Shown: positions 25,457 to 35,516 of the stretch, in pieces
Position numbering within the stretch: the stretch's first letter is position 1
How the letters are laid out: every line of letters begins with the position of its first letter
DNA from: Thiocapsa sp.
GTDB taxonomy: Bacteria; Pseudomonadota; Gammaproteobacteria; Chromatiales; Chromatiaceae
Reading direction: 5' to 3'
Length of the DNA stretch: 64,000 nt
NCBI RefSeq assembly: GCF_018399035.1
Contig: NZ_CP073760.1
Coordinates: forward strand, 5,642,501 to 5,706,500
Position numbers and translations under genes: made by a program
The notes under the pieces: model-generated
Database searches by the model: none
What the model was told of the DNA's origin: nothing
Seen by the model: only the letters and a program-made list of their open reading frames with translations

Positions 25457-26048
25457 ACAGATCGTCGAGGCCGCGCTGGTCGCCGCGGGCGGACCACTGA
25501 CCCTGGATCAGCTTCTTGCGCTCTTTCTGGACGACGAGCGTCCGTCGCGTGCGGAGCTGCTTGCGGCGATCGTTGCGCTGCAGGAGGACTATGCCGAGCG
25601 CGGTCTGGAGATCGTCGAGGTCGCCGGCGGTTGGCGCACGCAGGTGCGCGCGAGCATCGCCCCCTGGGTCGCACGCCTGTGGGACGAGCGTCCGCCGCGC
25701 TACTCGCGCGCCCTGCTCGAAACACTCTCGCTGATCGCCTATCGCCAGCCGATCACGCGCGGCGAAATCGAGGATATCCGCGGGGTCGCCGTGAGCACCC
25801 AGATCGTCAAGACCCTGACCGAGCGCGAGTGGATCCGCGTGGTCGGTCATCGCGACGTCCCCGGTCGGCCCGCACTCTTCGCCACCACCCGCAAGTTCCT
25901 GGATTACTTCGGCCTGCGCTCCCTCAACGAGCTGCCGACCCTCGCCGAGATCCGCGCCCCGGATTTCCTGATCGACGAGGAGTTGAGGCTCGAGGAGCCA
26001 ATCCACGATGCTGCGGACAAAAAGCCCCGAGACGGCTCTGGTGTATGA
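25449..26048 (+). CDS. scpB: segregation and condensation protein B
   Basis: A 199-residue ScpB with paired winged helices: LLKQIVEAALVAAGGPL, RALLETLSLIAYRQPITRGEIEDIRG and PALFATTRKFLDYFGL. The TTG start at 25449 overlaps the scpA end, suggesting translational coupling; an in-frame GTG at 25398 would lie deep in scpA. The C-terminal 30 residues are acidic and variable. Confidence 0.92.
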   Translation: MLKQIVEAALVAAGGPLTLDQLLALFLDDERPSRAELLAAIVALQEDYAERGLEIVEVAGGWRTQVRASIAPWVARLWDERPPRYSRALLETLSLIAYRQPITRGEIEDIRGVAVSTQIVKTLTEREWIRVVGHRDVPGRPALFATTRKFLDYFGLRSLNELPTLAEIRAPDFLIDEELRLEEPIHDAADKKPRDGSGV

Positions 26049-26074
26049 TCGCCGCGAGGCCGCCGGCCCCACTC

Positions 26075-26109
26075 GTAGGATGGGTAGAGCGCAGCGAAAC
26101 CCATCCTCC
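26075..26109. repeat. GTAGGATGGGTAGAGC-type dispersed repeat
   Basis: A 35-base copy in the short gap between scpB and rluB. If transcribed, its hairpin would lie 15 bases before the rluB start. Confidence 0.8.
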
Positions 26110-26124
26110 AACCCGAGAACCTTC

Positions 26125-27030
26125 ATGAAAACCGACCGACGCTTGCCCCCATCCCCGCCGCAGCCTCCCGCCGAGGAGCCCGTGCGCCTGCAAAAGGCCC
26201 TTGCCGACGCGGGCCTGGGCTCGCGTCGCACCATCGAGGGCTGGATCAGCGAGGGGCGGATCCGGGTGAACGGCGATCTCGCCAAGCTCGGCGATCGGGT
26301 CACCAGCCGGGATCGGATCCGCGTCGACGGGCAAGACGTCAAGCTCAAGGGGCGGCGAGAGAAGCTTCCGCAAGTCATCGCCTATCACAAGCCCGAGGGC
26401 GAGCTGGTCACGCGGCGCGATCCCGAGGAGCGCCCGACGGTGTTTCGTCGTCTGCCCAAACCCAAAGAGGGTCGCTGGATCGCGGTCGGTCGGCTCGATA
26501 TCAACACCTCCGGGCTCATCCTCTTCACGACCGACGGCGAGCTGGCAAACCGCCTCATGCATCCTTCGCGCGAGGTCGAGCGCGAGTACGCGGTGCGCAT
26601 CCTCGGCGATGTCCCCGAGGGAACGCTCGAGCGACTCGCCGCCGGCATCGAGCTGGAAGACGGGCTCGCCAAGTTCGATGTGGTCACCGAGCGCGGCGGC
26701 ACGGGTGCGAATCGCTGGTTTCATGTCGTCCTGCGCGAGGGCCGCAATCGCGAGGTACGTCGCCTCTGGGAGGCCGCCGGCTGCCAGGTGAGTCGCCTGA
26801 TCCGTATCCGCTACGGCAACATCGAGCTCGGACGACGCCTCTACACCGGGAACTGGCGACCCTTGTCCGAGGACGAGCAAAAGACCTTGATGGGGCTGGC
26901 GGGTCTGACACCGCCGGTGCCCAAGCGCCGTCAAGTTCGCCCCGGAGCAAAACCTTGGCAGGCCAAACCGAGCGGCGACTCTCCGTTTGCGCGCGGTCCC
27001 AAGTGGGGGCGGCCTCGGGGCGATCGCTGA
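26125..27030 (+). CDS. rluB: 23S rRNA pseudouridine synthase B
   Basis: A 301-residue enzyme with an N-terminal S4 RNA-binding domain (VRLQKALADAGLGSRRTIEG) and the RsuA/RluB catalytic motif GRLDINTSGLILFT with the catalytic Asp at about 124. RluB makes pseudouridine 2605 in 23S rRNA. The C-terminus is a basic tail (RRQVRPGAKPW...), common in RluB. The ATG at 26125 is preferred because upstream codons lie in a dispersed repeat. Confidence 0.94.
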   Translation: MKTDRRLPPSPPQPPAEEPVRLQKALADAGLGSRRTIEGWISEGRIRVNGDLAKLGDRVTSRDRIRVDGQDVKLKGRREKLPQVIAYHKPEGELVTRRDPEERPTVFRRLPKPKEGRWIAVGRLDINTSGLILFTTDGELANRLMHPSREVEREYAVRILGDVPEGTLERLAAGIELEDGLAKFDVVTERGGTGANRWFHVVLREGRNREVRRLWEAAGCQVSRLIRIRYGNIELGRRLYTGNWRPLSEDEQKTLMGLAGLTPPVPKRRQVRPGAKPWQAKPSGDSPFARGPKWGRPRGDR

Positions 27031-27034
27031 GCTG

Positions 27035-27068
27035 AAGTTGTGCTTCCTATCGTCAGCACAACCTACGG
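27035..27068. repeat. GTTGTGC repeat hairpin after rluB
   Basis: GTTGTGCT/AGCACAAC arms around a 10-base loop, 5 bases after the rluB stop. It is nearly identical to 16561-16594. It is probably an end-of-transcript hairpin without a T tract. Confidence 0.65.
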
Positions 27069-27158
27069 ATACGGAACTTGCCGGAACTGGCCTTGGTGGT
27101 TGCGCGATTTCCATTTGGGTGTACTCTAATTGCCATATCGCATTTGGAGGGTTGCCTG

Positions 27159-27647
27159 ATGACATCGCACGCGAGTCTCTTCCGGATTCCGGTGTTGTCC
27201 GGCGTCGCCGACGCCGCTGTTGCTCCAGGAGCGGGGGCGATGGTTTTCCTGCAGCTTGGGCTCCCGACCGATCGGGCGGGGCTGGTCGCGGAGAGTCGCC
27301 GCGGCTTTCCGGTGGCCGTCATCGAGCGGCTGGCCGAGGTCCTCGACCGACCACAGCAGACCCTGCTGCGGATCGCCAAGATTGCACCATCCACCCTGAC
27401 CAGGCGTCGGCGCAGCCCCGACGGACGGCTTTCTCCGGAAGAGAGCGATCGTGTCTACCGGATCGCGGCCGCGTTCAGCGATGCGGTGGATCTCTTCGAG
27501 GGCGACGCCTCCGCCGCGTCCGGGTGGCTCGGCGAGCCGGCGAAGGCGCTGGGCGGGACGGCGCCGATCGAGCATCTGGATACCGAGGCCGGTGCCACGC
27601 AGGTACATGACCTCATCGGACGTCTGGAGCACGGCGTCTACAGCTGA
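27159..27647 (+). CDS. Xre/MbcA/ParS-type antitoxin (DUF2384)
   Basis: A 162-residue protein with an N-terminal Xre-like helical region (LVAESRRGFPVAVIERLAEVL) and the C-terminal DUF2384 part (RVYRIAAAFSDAVDLFEGD...AASGWLGEPAKALGG...P) that caps the toxin active site. A textbook GGAGG lies 10 bases before the ATG at 27159. Its stop overlaps the RES toxin start, forming a RES-Xre toxin-antitoxin pair. Confidence 0.92.
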   Translation: MTSHASLFRIPVLSGVADAAVAPGAGAMVFLQLGLPTDRAGLVAESRRGFPVAVIERLAEVLDRPQQTLLRIAKIAPSTLTRRRRSPDGRLSPEESDRVYRIAAAFSDAVDLFEGDASAASGWLGEPAKALGGTAPIEHLDTEAGATQVHDLIGRLEHGVYS

Positions 27648-28108
27648 TGCGGGTCTATCGGCTCGTCAAGGAACGATTTGCCGATACGGCGTTGGACGGC
27701 TCGGGCGCGAAGGTCTACGGCGGACGCTGGAACCGCAAGGGTCATGCGGTGGTGTACGCCTCGGACAGCATCGCGCTGGCGGCGCTGGAGCTGCTGGTGC
27801 ATCTGCATCGAAGCGAGGTGCTCAATGAATACCGTCTGGCCAGGCTCGATCTTCCCGATGACGAGGTCTTGCTCTTGGATGACGCCGGGTTGCCTGCGAA
27901 CTGGCGGGAGGATCCCGCACCTGTGTCGACCGCCGCGATCGGCGCCGCCTGGCTGACCGGCGGCCAATCACTCGCACTCTCGGTCCCGAGTGTCCTGATC
28001 CCGCAGCAACGCAACCTGCTGTTGAATCCCGCTCACGGGAGGGCCGGTGGGGTGTTCGCGACGGCGACCCTGGAACCCTTCGATTTCGATCCGCGTTTTG
28101 TTCGCTGA
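27647..28108 (+). CDS. RES-domain toxin
   Basis: A 153-residue RES protein starting MRVYRLVKERFADTALDG, with the conserved GGRWN and YASDS segments and late SVPSVLIPQQRNLLLNPAH. RES toxins destroy NAD+ by glycohydrolysis or phosphorolysis and are held by Xre/MbcA antitoxins. The ATG overlaps the antitoxin stop (ATGA-type). The Arg, Tyr and Ser residues of the active site appear present. Confidence 0.93.
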   Translation: MRVYRLVKERFADTALDGSGAKVYGGRWNRKGHAVVYASDSIALAALELLVHLHRSEVLNEYRLARLDLPDDEVLLLDDAGLPANWREDPAPVSTAAIGAAWLTGGQSLALSVPSVLIPQQRNLLLNPAHGRAGGVFATATLEPFDFDPRFVR

Positions 28109-28137
28109 GCCGATCCCGATCCCGATCCAGATCGGCT
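28108..28137 (+). terminator. hairpin at the end of the toxin-antitoxin operon
   Basis: AGCCGATC/GATCGGCT arms (8 bases, perfect) around a 14-base loop, overlapping the RES stop codon. There is no T tract, so termination is only suggested. Confidence 0.35.
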
Positions 28138-28174
28138 CGACGTCGATCGGGACACGACCTCGGATGCCGACACG

Positions 28175-29464
<1,290 letters not shown>

Positions 29465-29503
29465 GGGACACGCCATCGCCGTCTTTGCCGTTCCGGAATC
29501 AAC

Positions 29504-30517
29504 ATGCTGACCCTCATCTGCCCCGGCCTCCTTGGCCCCATCCCGGCCGCGCCGGAGACACTCCCGAAGGTCCCGGCCATCGATCGGCTGCTCGCGCGCG
29601 CGGAGCGCATCCCGACCGGCGGGCACGACGCTGCGACGGCCCTTCTGAGGCACGTCGGCGTCTCGACCGACCCCGAACGCGATGCCCCGACGGCCGCGAT
29701 CAGTCTCTTGGGCGAGTCACCGGACGCGCGGTGCGACGGCTATTGGATACATGCCGATCCGGTGCATTTGCGCCCGGATCGCGACCGTCTGCTGCTCTTC
29801 GCCGGCGCCGGTGTCGCGCCCGACCGGGCGGAGGCGGATGCCCTGGTCGCGCTCTTCAACGGCCATTTCGCGGAGGACGGATTGCGGCTCACCGCGCCGC
29901 ACCCGAACCGCTGGTATCTGGGAACGGATCGGGCCTTGGACCTGCGTTCGGAGCCGCTCGAGCGCGTGATCGGCGGGCCTGTCCCGCGCGATGTCCCGAG
30001 CGGCGCGGATGCCCGGCGCTGGCGCGGTCTGATGAACGAGGCGCAGATGCTCTTTTACGGCAGCGAGGTCAATCGTCTCCGCGAGCAGGCCCGGCGTCCG
30101 GCAATCAACGGCATCTGGACCTGGGGTGGCGGTGTGCTGCCGGAGCGCTCGGGCGCACCGCCGGACGCGGTGGTCGGGGATGATCCGCTGACCGCGGGTC
30201 TAGCGCGCTGGTGCGGGGTGGCGCATCGCGCGCTCGAAGGGTGGTCGCCGCAGGAGCCGCTTCCCGGACGCCGCCATCTCATGCTCTGGGACCGGCTCGG
30301 TGCAGCGCTGCTGGAGCGGGATCTCGCGGCCTGGTCGACGGCGTTGCTCGCGCTGGATGCGAGGGTCGCCGTGCTCGAAGCACGGATCAAGGGCGGGACG
30401 CTCGACGAGATTTTGATCGACCCTTGCGAGGGCATGGTCTATCGGGTCACGCGATCGGCATTGCGCCGCTTCTGGCGTCGCGATGGGCTGACGCAAAGCT
30501 TGGTTCGAGGCTCTTGA
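29504..30517 (+). CDS. conserved hypothetical protein, phosphoglycerate-mutase-like annotation in relatives
   Basis: A 337-residue soluble protein with the segments GYWIHADPVHLRPDRDRLLLF and RPAINGIWTWGGG. Proteins with this pattern are commonly labelled cofactor-independent phosphoglycerate mutase or regulatory protein in beta- and gammaproteobacteria, but I see no clear catalytic metal motif, so I leave the function open. The N-terminus MLTLICPGLLGP is conserved-looking, supporting the start. Confidence 0.7.
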   Translation: MLTLICPGLLGPIPAAPETLPKVPAIDRLLARAERIPTGGHDAATALLRHVGVSTDPERDAPTAAISLLGESPDARCDGYWIHADPVHLRPDRDRLLLFAGAGVAPDRAEADALVALFNGHFAEDGLRLTAPHPNRWYLGTDRALDLRSEPLERVIGGPVPRDVPSGADARRWRGLMNEAQMLFYGSEVNRLREQARRPAINGIWTWGGGVLPERSGAPPDAVVGDDPLTAGLARWCGVAHRALEGWSPQEPLPGRRHLMLWDRLGAALLERDLAAWSTALLALDARVAVLEARIKGGTLDEILIDPCEGMVYRVTRSALRRFWRRDGLTQSLVRGS

Positions 30518-30629
30518 GCCTGGAGCTGGTTGTTGAACCAAGCCGCTGGGGTGGACTGCGCTTCGCTTGTCCAATCTGCGGCGCTAGTCCAACCGATAAC
30601 GTTTCCGCCACGCTCGGCGACGTGACCGG

Positions 30630-31112
30630 TCAGGTCGCCATCTCGACCAGTGTGGGTTTGAGGAGCGCGAGTGCATCGGCGGTTGCGAGCGAGATGATGT
30701 AGCCGCGCTTGCCGCCGTTGATGTAGATCCGCGGGAGTGCGGCGATTCCGGTCTCGCAATAGACCGGCAGGGCGCGCCGTGTGCCGAAGGGTGAAGTGCC
30801 GCCGACCTGATAGCCCGAATGCTTGTCCGCGATCGCCGGGGCGCAGGGCTGGATGCGCTTCACGCCGATCTTTCGTGCCAGCGCCTGGGTGGAGACCTGC
30901 CGGTCGCCGTGCATCAGGACGATCATGGGGTTGGACTGCTCGTCCTCCATGATCAGGGTCTTGACGACCAGGTGCTCGTCGACGCCGTGCTCGCGCGCGA
31001 ACTGCGCCGTGCCGCCGCCGTCGACATAGGTGTAGGGATGGCCCTCGAAGGGGATCTTGGCGGTGCGCAGTGCGCGAACGGCTTGGGTCACCGGTTCCTT
31101 CGAGGCTTTCAT
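30630..31112 (-). CDS. ybaK: YbaK/EbsC-type Cys-tRNA deacylase
   Basis: A 160-residue editing-domain protein: VKTLIMEDEQSNPMIVLMHGDRQVS with the conserved Lys, and the YQVGGTSPFG motif of YbaK. It hydrolyses Cys-tRNA(Pro) formed by mistake. The ATG at 31112 fits the family start; the frame is open to 31178 through a palindromic repeat. The repeat at 31115 begins only 2 bases upstream of the start codon, so it occupies the 5' leader. Confidence 0.93.
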   Translation of the reverse strand: MKASKEPVTQAVRALRTAKIPFEGHPYTYVDGGGTAQFAREHGVDEHLVVKTLIMEDEQSNPMIVLMHGDRQVSTQALARKIGVKRIQPCAPAIADKHSGYQVGGTSPFGTRRALPVYCETGIAALPRIYINGGKRGYIISLATADALALLKPTLVEMAT

Positions 31113-31114
31113 GC

Positions 31115-31198
31115 TGAACTGCGTTCGAGGTGGAGATCGGTGTCCAAGGTAGCCCAGTCGGTCGAGCGCACCAAGCATCTCGGCGTCAACGCGGTTCA
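31115..31198. repeat. 84-bp palindromic unit in the leader of ybaK
   Basis: Ends TGAACTGCG and CGCGGTTCA, one mismatch in an 11-base arm. It directly precedes the ybaK start codon on the minus strand. If transcribed it could hide the ribosome-binding site. Confidence 0.75.
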
Positions 31199-31251
31199 GG
31201 CGATTGATTCAGGCGTTGGGTCATTTCCGCAAAGGCATCTGCCGAGCTGTC

Positions 31252-31274
31252 GGGGCGACTTAAGTCGCCCCTAC
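31252..31274. repeat. GGGGCGACTTAAGTCGCCCC palindrome
   Basis: A perfect 20-base palindrome, of the same type as those at 16628 and 63853, overlapping the 3' end of the DUF427 remnant. Confidence 0.75.
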
Positions 31275-31610
31275 AGCCGCCGCTACAGCTTGTTGTGCCG
31301 GGACCCCGAATGTCGCGATGCCGGTTTCGTTACCAGCGGGATGTCCCTGGCTCGCCTTTGAATAGAGTGTCGGCGGGCTCCCGGTCTCGCAGACCCGAAC
31401 CGCTCGGTTCGAGTCGGCCAGGGTCACCGCCCCGACCAGAACCCGGACCGGGCGGGGCTCCGGGAGGATCGCGGGCGGGCGAGGGTAGTCCCACACGGAC
31501 GCTTGATCGGGACCGGGCTCGACGGCGAAGTCGGGTCGTTTCTGCCCGCGAAACCGCCATGCCGCGCGGGCACGTGCGATCCGGGGGTCGTCTTCGGGGG
31601 TCTCGGGCAT
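31260..31610 (-). pseudogene. DUF427 protein, C-terminally truncated
   Basis: The first 80 residues match the DUF427 opening: AWRFRGQKRPDFA, SVWDYPRPP, VTLADSNRAVRVCETGSPPTLY. Family members go on for about 90 more residues with a second half of the beta barrel. Here the frame passes into noncoding repeat sequence near 31370 and stops. It is likely a remnant. The ATG at 31610 lies just downstream of the DUF938 gene. Confidence 0.65.
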
Positions 31611-31619
31611 GGGGTGTCC

Positions 31620-32222
31620 TTAAGGGATACGCTGCCACACCAGCGTGCGGTTGTTGACCGGCATCGGGTGATCCGCGATCAACTCCATGCCGTTGTCGCG
31701 GGCCATGCGGATCAAGAGGTCGAGATCGCGGATACCCATTGCGGGGTCGCGCGAGCGCAGCATGGCGTCGAAGCGTGCGTTGCTCTCGCTGGTGTAGCGA
31801 CCGCCGATGTTGAAGGGCCCGTAGAGCGCGAAACAACCGCCATCGACCAAGACGCGCCCGACCCCGTCGAACATGGCCTCGACCTCCGGCTCGGACATGA
31901 TGTGGGCGGTGTTGGCACTGAACACGCCATCGAAGCGTTCCTCGGGCCAAGTGCCGGTGACGTCGAGCACGCGGGTGGGCGGCAGGTTGGGCAGGTCCGC
32001 ATCGTCCAGCCAGGCCCGGATTCCGGGGAGATAGTGGGCGCAGTCGCTGGTGTGCCACACCAGATGGGGCAGGGCGGCGGCGAAGAAGACCGCGTGCTGA
32101 CCGGTGCCGCTTCCGATCTCGAGCAGCTGTCGTGCCTCTTGAAAGAGCGGGCCGATCACGTCGAGAATCGGGCGCTTGTTTTCTTCGCAGGCTTCCGAGT
32201 AGGGTTTATCGATCGGATACAT
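31620..32222 (-). CDS. DUF938 SAM-dependent methyltransferase-like protein
   Basis: A 200-residue class I methyltransferase fold with motif I LLEIGSGTGQHAVFFA and post-motif segments FDGVFSANTAHIMSE and GGCFALYGPFNIGG. The substrate of DUF938 proteins is not known to me. The start MYPIDKPYSEACEENK at 32222 is the usual one; upstream codons are not conserved-looking. It ends 10 bases before the DUF427 remnant. Confidence 0.88.
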   Translation of the reverse strand: MYPIDKPYSEACEENKRPILDVIGPLFQEARQLLEIGSGTGQHAVFFAAALPHLVWHTSDCAHYLPGIRAWLDDADLPNLPPTRVLDVTGTWPEERFDGVFSANTAHIMSEPEVEAMFDGVGRVLVDGGCFALYGPFNIGGRYTSESNARFDAMLRSRDPAMGIRDLDLLIRMARDNGMELIADHPMPVNNRTLVWQRIP

Positions 32223-32520
32223 GGTCTTTGCTGTTGGAATGAATCGGGTCGGGGATGAATCGGGCCGCAATGCTCGCATGTTCGGGCTGGGCTCGATGCT
32301 TCGGTCGCCCATCGCGTGCTCCGGGATGTCGGGGCGTGCGGGTCGATCGACAACCGGCTCGGCGGCGCAACGCATCGAAATGGCATCGGATCGGTCTGCG
32401 CGATCCGTTATGCTGCACTCCGTGCGAGTCCGCAACGCAGACGCCTGTCAGGGTGCTGCCGGCGCAGCGGTCGGCGCCGACGCGACTTTTTCTGACCCGA
32501 TACGGGGAGACGGTTACATC

Positions 32521-33990
32521 GTGGAGACACCTTTGCACCACTCCCTTGCCGGTCCCGTGCGGTGGCTTCGCCGTTATCGCGCGGCTGGCCGAGCGCGATC
32601 CGTCGCTGCCTGTGGTGTGCTCGGGCTCGCCGTCTCGCTCGCCGGGTGTGCCGGTACGCGTCCGAATCTCTCGGTCGGCACTGCGTCCGAACGGGTTCCA
32701 CCGGTTGCGCGGGCGGCGGAGCCCCCGCGATGGCAGGGGATCGACGAGACCGTTGCGGACGACGCGCGGCCATCCACCCTGCTTGCGGCCGATGCGCTTG
32801 CGGGAGCGGCGCGCCCGGCCGAGGGTATCCTGTTCAACGATCCCGGCGCGCCCCCGGTGCTGTTCAGTCAGGATCCCGAGATTCTTCGTGCCGAGGTGGC
32901 GGCCGAGTGTCTGTCTGCGCGATCCATGTCGATCTCGGCGCGGGACGGGCTCGATGCCTTGGTGGCAAGTCTCTATTCGTCCGTGATCGATCCGGCCGAA
33001 GGCACCGAGGCGCTGATCCTCGGCAACTGTGCGCCGCCGGTGGATATCGTGCGCGAAATGGTCGCCAAGGGGGGCGAGCAGGTCCAGGGCTCCATCGCGG
33101 AGCGGGCGCTCGCGCTGAGCGCGCCTCGGGCTCTACGCGCGATCGAGACGGCGGCGGCGGACGGGCTCACGCGGCATCGCGAGTTGAGCGGCTCGGGCAG
33201 CGGTCCGACGCGTCTTGCACGCGACCATGCCATGGCCTATTTCCCGTCGGCGGGATCGGCGGTGCGTATCGAGAGCTCGAGTGGCCTCGATCGCCTCTAT
33301 CGTCGTGCCGTGTCTGGTTTCGGGGTCTATACCTTCGTCATGGTCGGCCCGAATGTCGAGCGGCTTGCGCAGACGGATCAAGCGCGCCACCAGGAGCTGT
33401 TTCGACTCGTCGAGACCTATGCGGCGGTCGGCGGCGATGCCGAGGCGGGGCCGCGCCCCGACGCCCACGTCTTTCTGATCCCGGTCGATGCGGAGCTCGG
33501 CGGGATGCCTTTGTTCAACCAGGTCGCAGCCGATCTCTCCGACCGGATGCGCAGGCAGTTGATCGAGGAGCTGCGCGGGCAGGGCGAGGCGGGCCTCGCG
33601 ACGCGTCTGCAAAAGGGGGCCGGCCCCTTCCTCGTTGCCGCTCTCGAGCCAAATCTCCTGCCCGGACGGGTCGGCGCTTTCAGGCTTGTTGCGGATCTCT
33701 CCGGCCTCGGGATCGAGCACCTGTACACGGTTGTCGATGCCTTCGATCGCGATATCGGCCCCGAGCTCGCCGGCCGCCCCGAGAGCCTGGCGGCGATCCG
33801 CGATCGACTCCGAGACGTGCGCGCGCCACAATCGAGCAACGCGGGGACAGTGGCGACCTCGGAGTCGGTATGGCTATTCCTGTTGGGCGACCCGGGCGAA
33901 TCCGGGGCCGGGGCCGGAGCCGGAGCCGCGATCGGTCGTTTGATGCTCGGCGTTGCAGACCTTTTGAAGAACAAGCCGCCGAGTGCCTGA
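32521..33990 (+). CDS. putative lipoprotein
   Basis: A 489-residue protein from a GTG at 32521 (GGGGAG upstream), with an Arg-rich n-region, a hydrophobic stretch and lipobox LAGC (Cys43). It is therefore probably a lipid-anchored envelope protein. The mature part has segments LARDHAMAYFPS and HVFLIPVDAELGGMPLFN that suggest a regular globular domain, and ends with a Gly/Ala run. I do not recognise the family. It is followed after 33 bases by a membrane protein gene. Confidence 0.8.
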   Translation: METPLHHSLAGPVRWLRRYRAAGRARSVAACGVLGLAVSLAGCAGTRPNLSVGTASERVPPVARAAEPPRWQGIDETVADDARPSTLLAADALAGAARPAEGILFNDPGAPPVLFSQDPEILRAEVAAECLSARSMSISARDGLDALVASLYSSVIDPAEGTEALILGNCAPPVDIVREMVAKGGEQVQGSIAERALALSAPRALRAIETAAADGLTRHRELSGSGSGPTRLARDHAMAYFPSAGSAVRIESSSGLDRLYRRAVSGFGVYTFVMVGPNVERLAQTDQARHQELFRLVETYAAVGGDAEAGPRPDAHVFLIPVDAELGGMPLFNQVAADLSDRMRRQLIEELRGQGEAGLATRLQKGAGPFLVAALEPNLLPGRVGAFRLVADLSGLGIEHLYTVVDAFDRDIGPELAGRPESLAAIRDRLRDVRAPQSSNAGTVATSESVWLFLLGDPGESGAGAGAGAAIGRLMLGVADLLKNKPPSA

Positions 33991-34023
33991 CACGCTCGAC
34001 GCCAGGGAGTGCAGACTGAGACT

Positions 34024-34635
34024 ATGAATATCATTCCAACCGGTTTGGGCAGCTTGGTCCGCTTCCTGATCGGGATCTTTCTGCTTCAGGGTGTCACGGG
34101 GCTCTTGGTCTACACGGCCTTGAGTACCGATTGGCAAACGACCTGGCCGCTTTTCTTGCTGTTGGCCGGCTCGATCGGCACGCTGGTCGCCTTTTGGTTC
34201 AACACCATCGTTGCGGCGGATCGCCATCGCACCGTCTCGCGCGTGAGCGAGCGCTTTTCCAAGGAACGCGAGAAGATCCGCGTCAAGGCCGAGCAGATCC
34301 GTGCCAAGGTCGGTCGCGACAACGCCGTTCTTCAGGCCAAGGTCCGGCATCGGGGCTCGATGGGTGCCAACCTCAAGACCGGCGTCGTGGTCGGCGGTGC
34401 GGTGGGTCTCGGCGTGGCCATGATGCTCGCCCAGTTCGTCACGCTCGGGCTGCTCACCCTGACGACGGCCGGAGGTGCGGCGCTCGGCTACACCGCCCGG
34501 GTGCGCCAAGAGAAACATCTCGCGGCCAAGCGTCTTGCCGAGGAGGAGCGCATGCTGATGATGATGGACGGCGACCCGCCGCCGCGCCGTTTGACGGGTC
34601 GCAAAGGCCGGCGCGCCGATGCGGATCTCGATTGA
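34024..34635 (+). CDS. hypothetical membrane protein with coiled-coil linker
   Basis: A 203-residue protein with two N-terminal membrane spans (about 12-30 and 40-60), a charged helical linker (RVSERFSKEREKIRVKAEQIR) and a second hydrophobic glycine-rich region (about 120-155), then a basic tail. It has no recognised domain. It probably shares a transcript with the lipoprotein gene before it. Confidence 0.75.
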   Translation: MNIIPTGLGSLVRFLIGIFLLQGVTGLLVYTALSTDWQTTWPLFLLLAGSIGTLVAFWFNTIVAADRHRTVSRVSERFSKEREKIRVKAEQIRAKVGRDNAVLQAKVRHRGSMGANLKTGVVVGGAVGLGVAMMLAQFVTLGLLTLTTAGGAALGYTARVRQEKHLAAKRLAEEERMLMMMDGDPPPRRLTGRKGRRADADLD

Positions 34636-34692
34636 GCCGATCGCTTTCAACCTGAAGGATCCGAATCAAGGATCCGAACCGAGGAACGCCCC

Positions 34693-35472
34693 ATGGCCGA
34701 GATGACAAGCTACCCAGCCGGGACCTTCTGCTGGGTCGATCTGGCGACCAATGCGCCGGAGGCCGCAAAGACCTTCTACGGCGAGATCTTCGGCTGGACC
34801 TCCGAGGACCTCGCGACCGATTACGAGGTGCCTTACAGCATCCTCGAGCGCGACGGCAAGCGAGCCGCCGCGCTCTACGAGATGGCGCCCGAGCAAGGCG
34901 CCTTCCCCTATTGGGCGAGCTATGTCCGGGTGATGGACGTTCAGGCGAGCGCCGAGCAGGCCGTCGAGCTGGGCGGTCGCCTGGTGATGCCTGCGGTCGA
35001 TGTGATGCAGCTCGGACGCATGGCCTTCATTCAGGATCCCACCGGCGCCGTGCTCGGCCTTTGGGAGCCTGGCTCGCTATTCGGCGCCGAGCTCGACAAC
35101 ACCTACGGCGCACGCAGCTGGAGCGAGCTGCAGACCCGCAACACCAAGGCCGCTGCGCGTTTCTACCAAGACCTCTTCGGCTGGACCGCACGCACCAGCA
35201 AGAGCCTGATGGACGGGCGTTACACGCTGTTCGAGCTCGACGGCAAGGAGGTCGGCGGGATGCTCGAGCTCGATGCGTCCTGGGGCTCGATGCCGCCGAA
35301 CTGGTCGATCTATTTCGGCGTCGAAGACTGCGACGGCGCCGTGGCCACGACCAAGCGTCTGGGCGGCAGCATCGTGATGGACCCGATGGAGATCGAGAAT
35401 GTCGGCCGGTTCGCCTTTCTCGGCGATCCGCAGGGTGCCATCTTCGCCGTCATTCAGTTCGGGCACCGATAA
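34693..35472 (+). CDS. tandem VOC (glyoxalase-fold) protein
   Basis: A 259-residue protein with two vicinal-oxygen-chelate units, each with a FCWVDLATNAPEAAKTFYGEIFGW-like or TKAAARFYQDLFGW opening and a DPTGAVLGLWE or DPQGAIFAVIQ end. Such two-unit proteins are usually unassigned dioxygenase- or glyoxalase-like enzymes. It lies between a membrane protein gene and rimO. Confidence 0.9.
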   Translation: MAEMTSYPAGTFCWVDLATNAPEAAKTFYGEIFGWTSEDLATDYEVPYSILERDGKRAAALYEMAPEQGAFPYWASYVRVMDVQASAEQAVELGGRLVMPAVDVMQLGRMAFIQDPTGAVLGLWEPGSLFGAELDNTYGARSWSELQTRNTKAAARFYQDLFGWTARTSKSLMDGRYTLFELDGKEVGGMLELDASWGSMPPNWSIYFGVEDCDGAVATTKRLGGSIVMDPMEIENVGRFAFLGDPQGAIFAVIQFGHR

Positions 35473-35516
35473 CGCGCGTCGGTTTTCTTTGGACGTTGTA
35501 GATCCCGGTTGACCCT

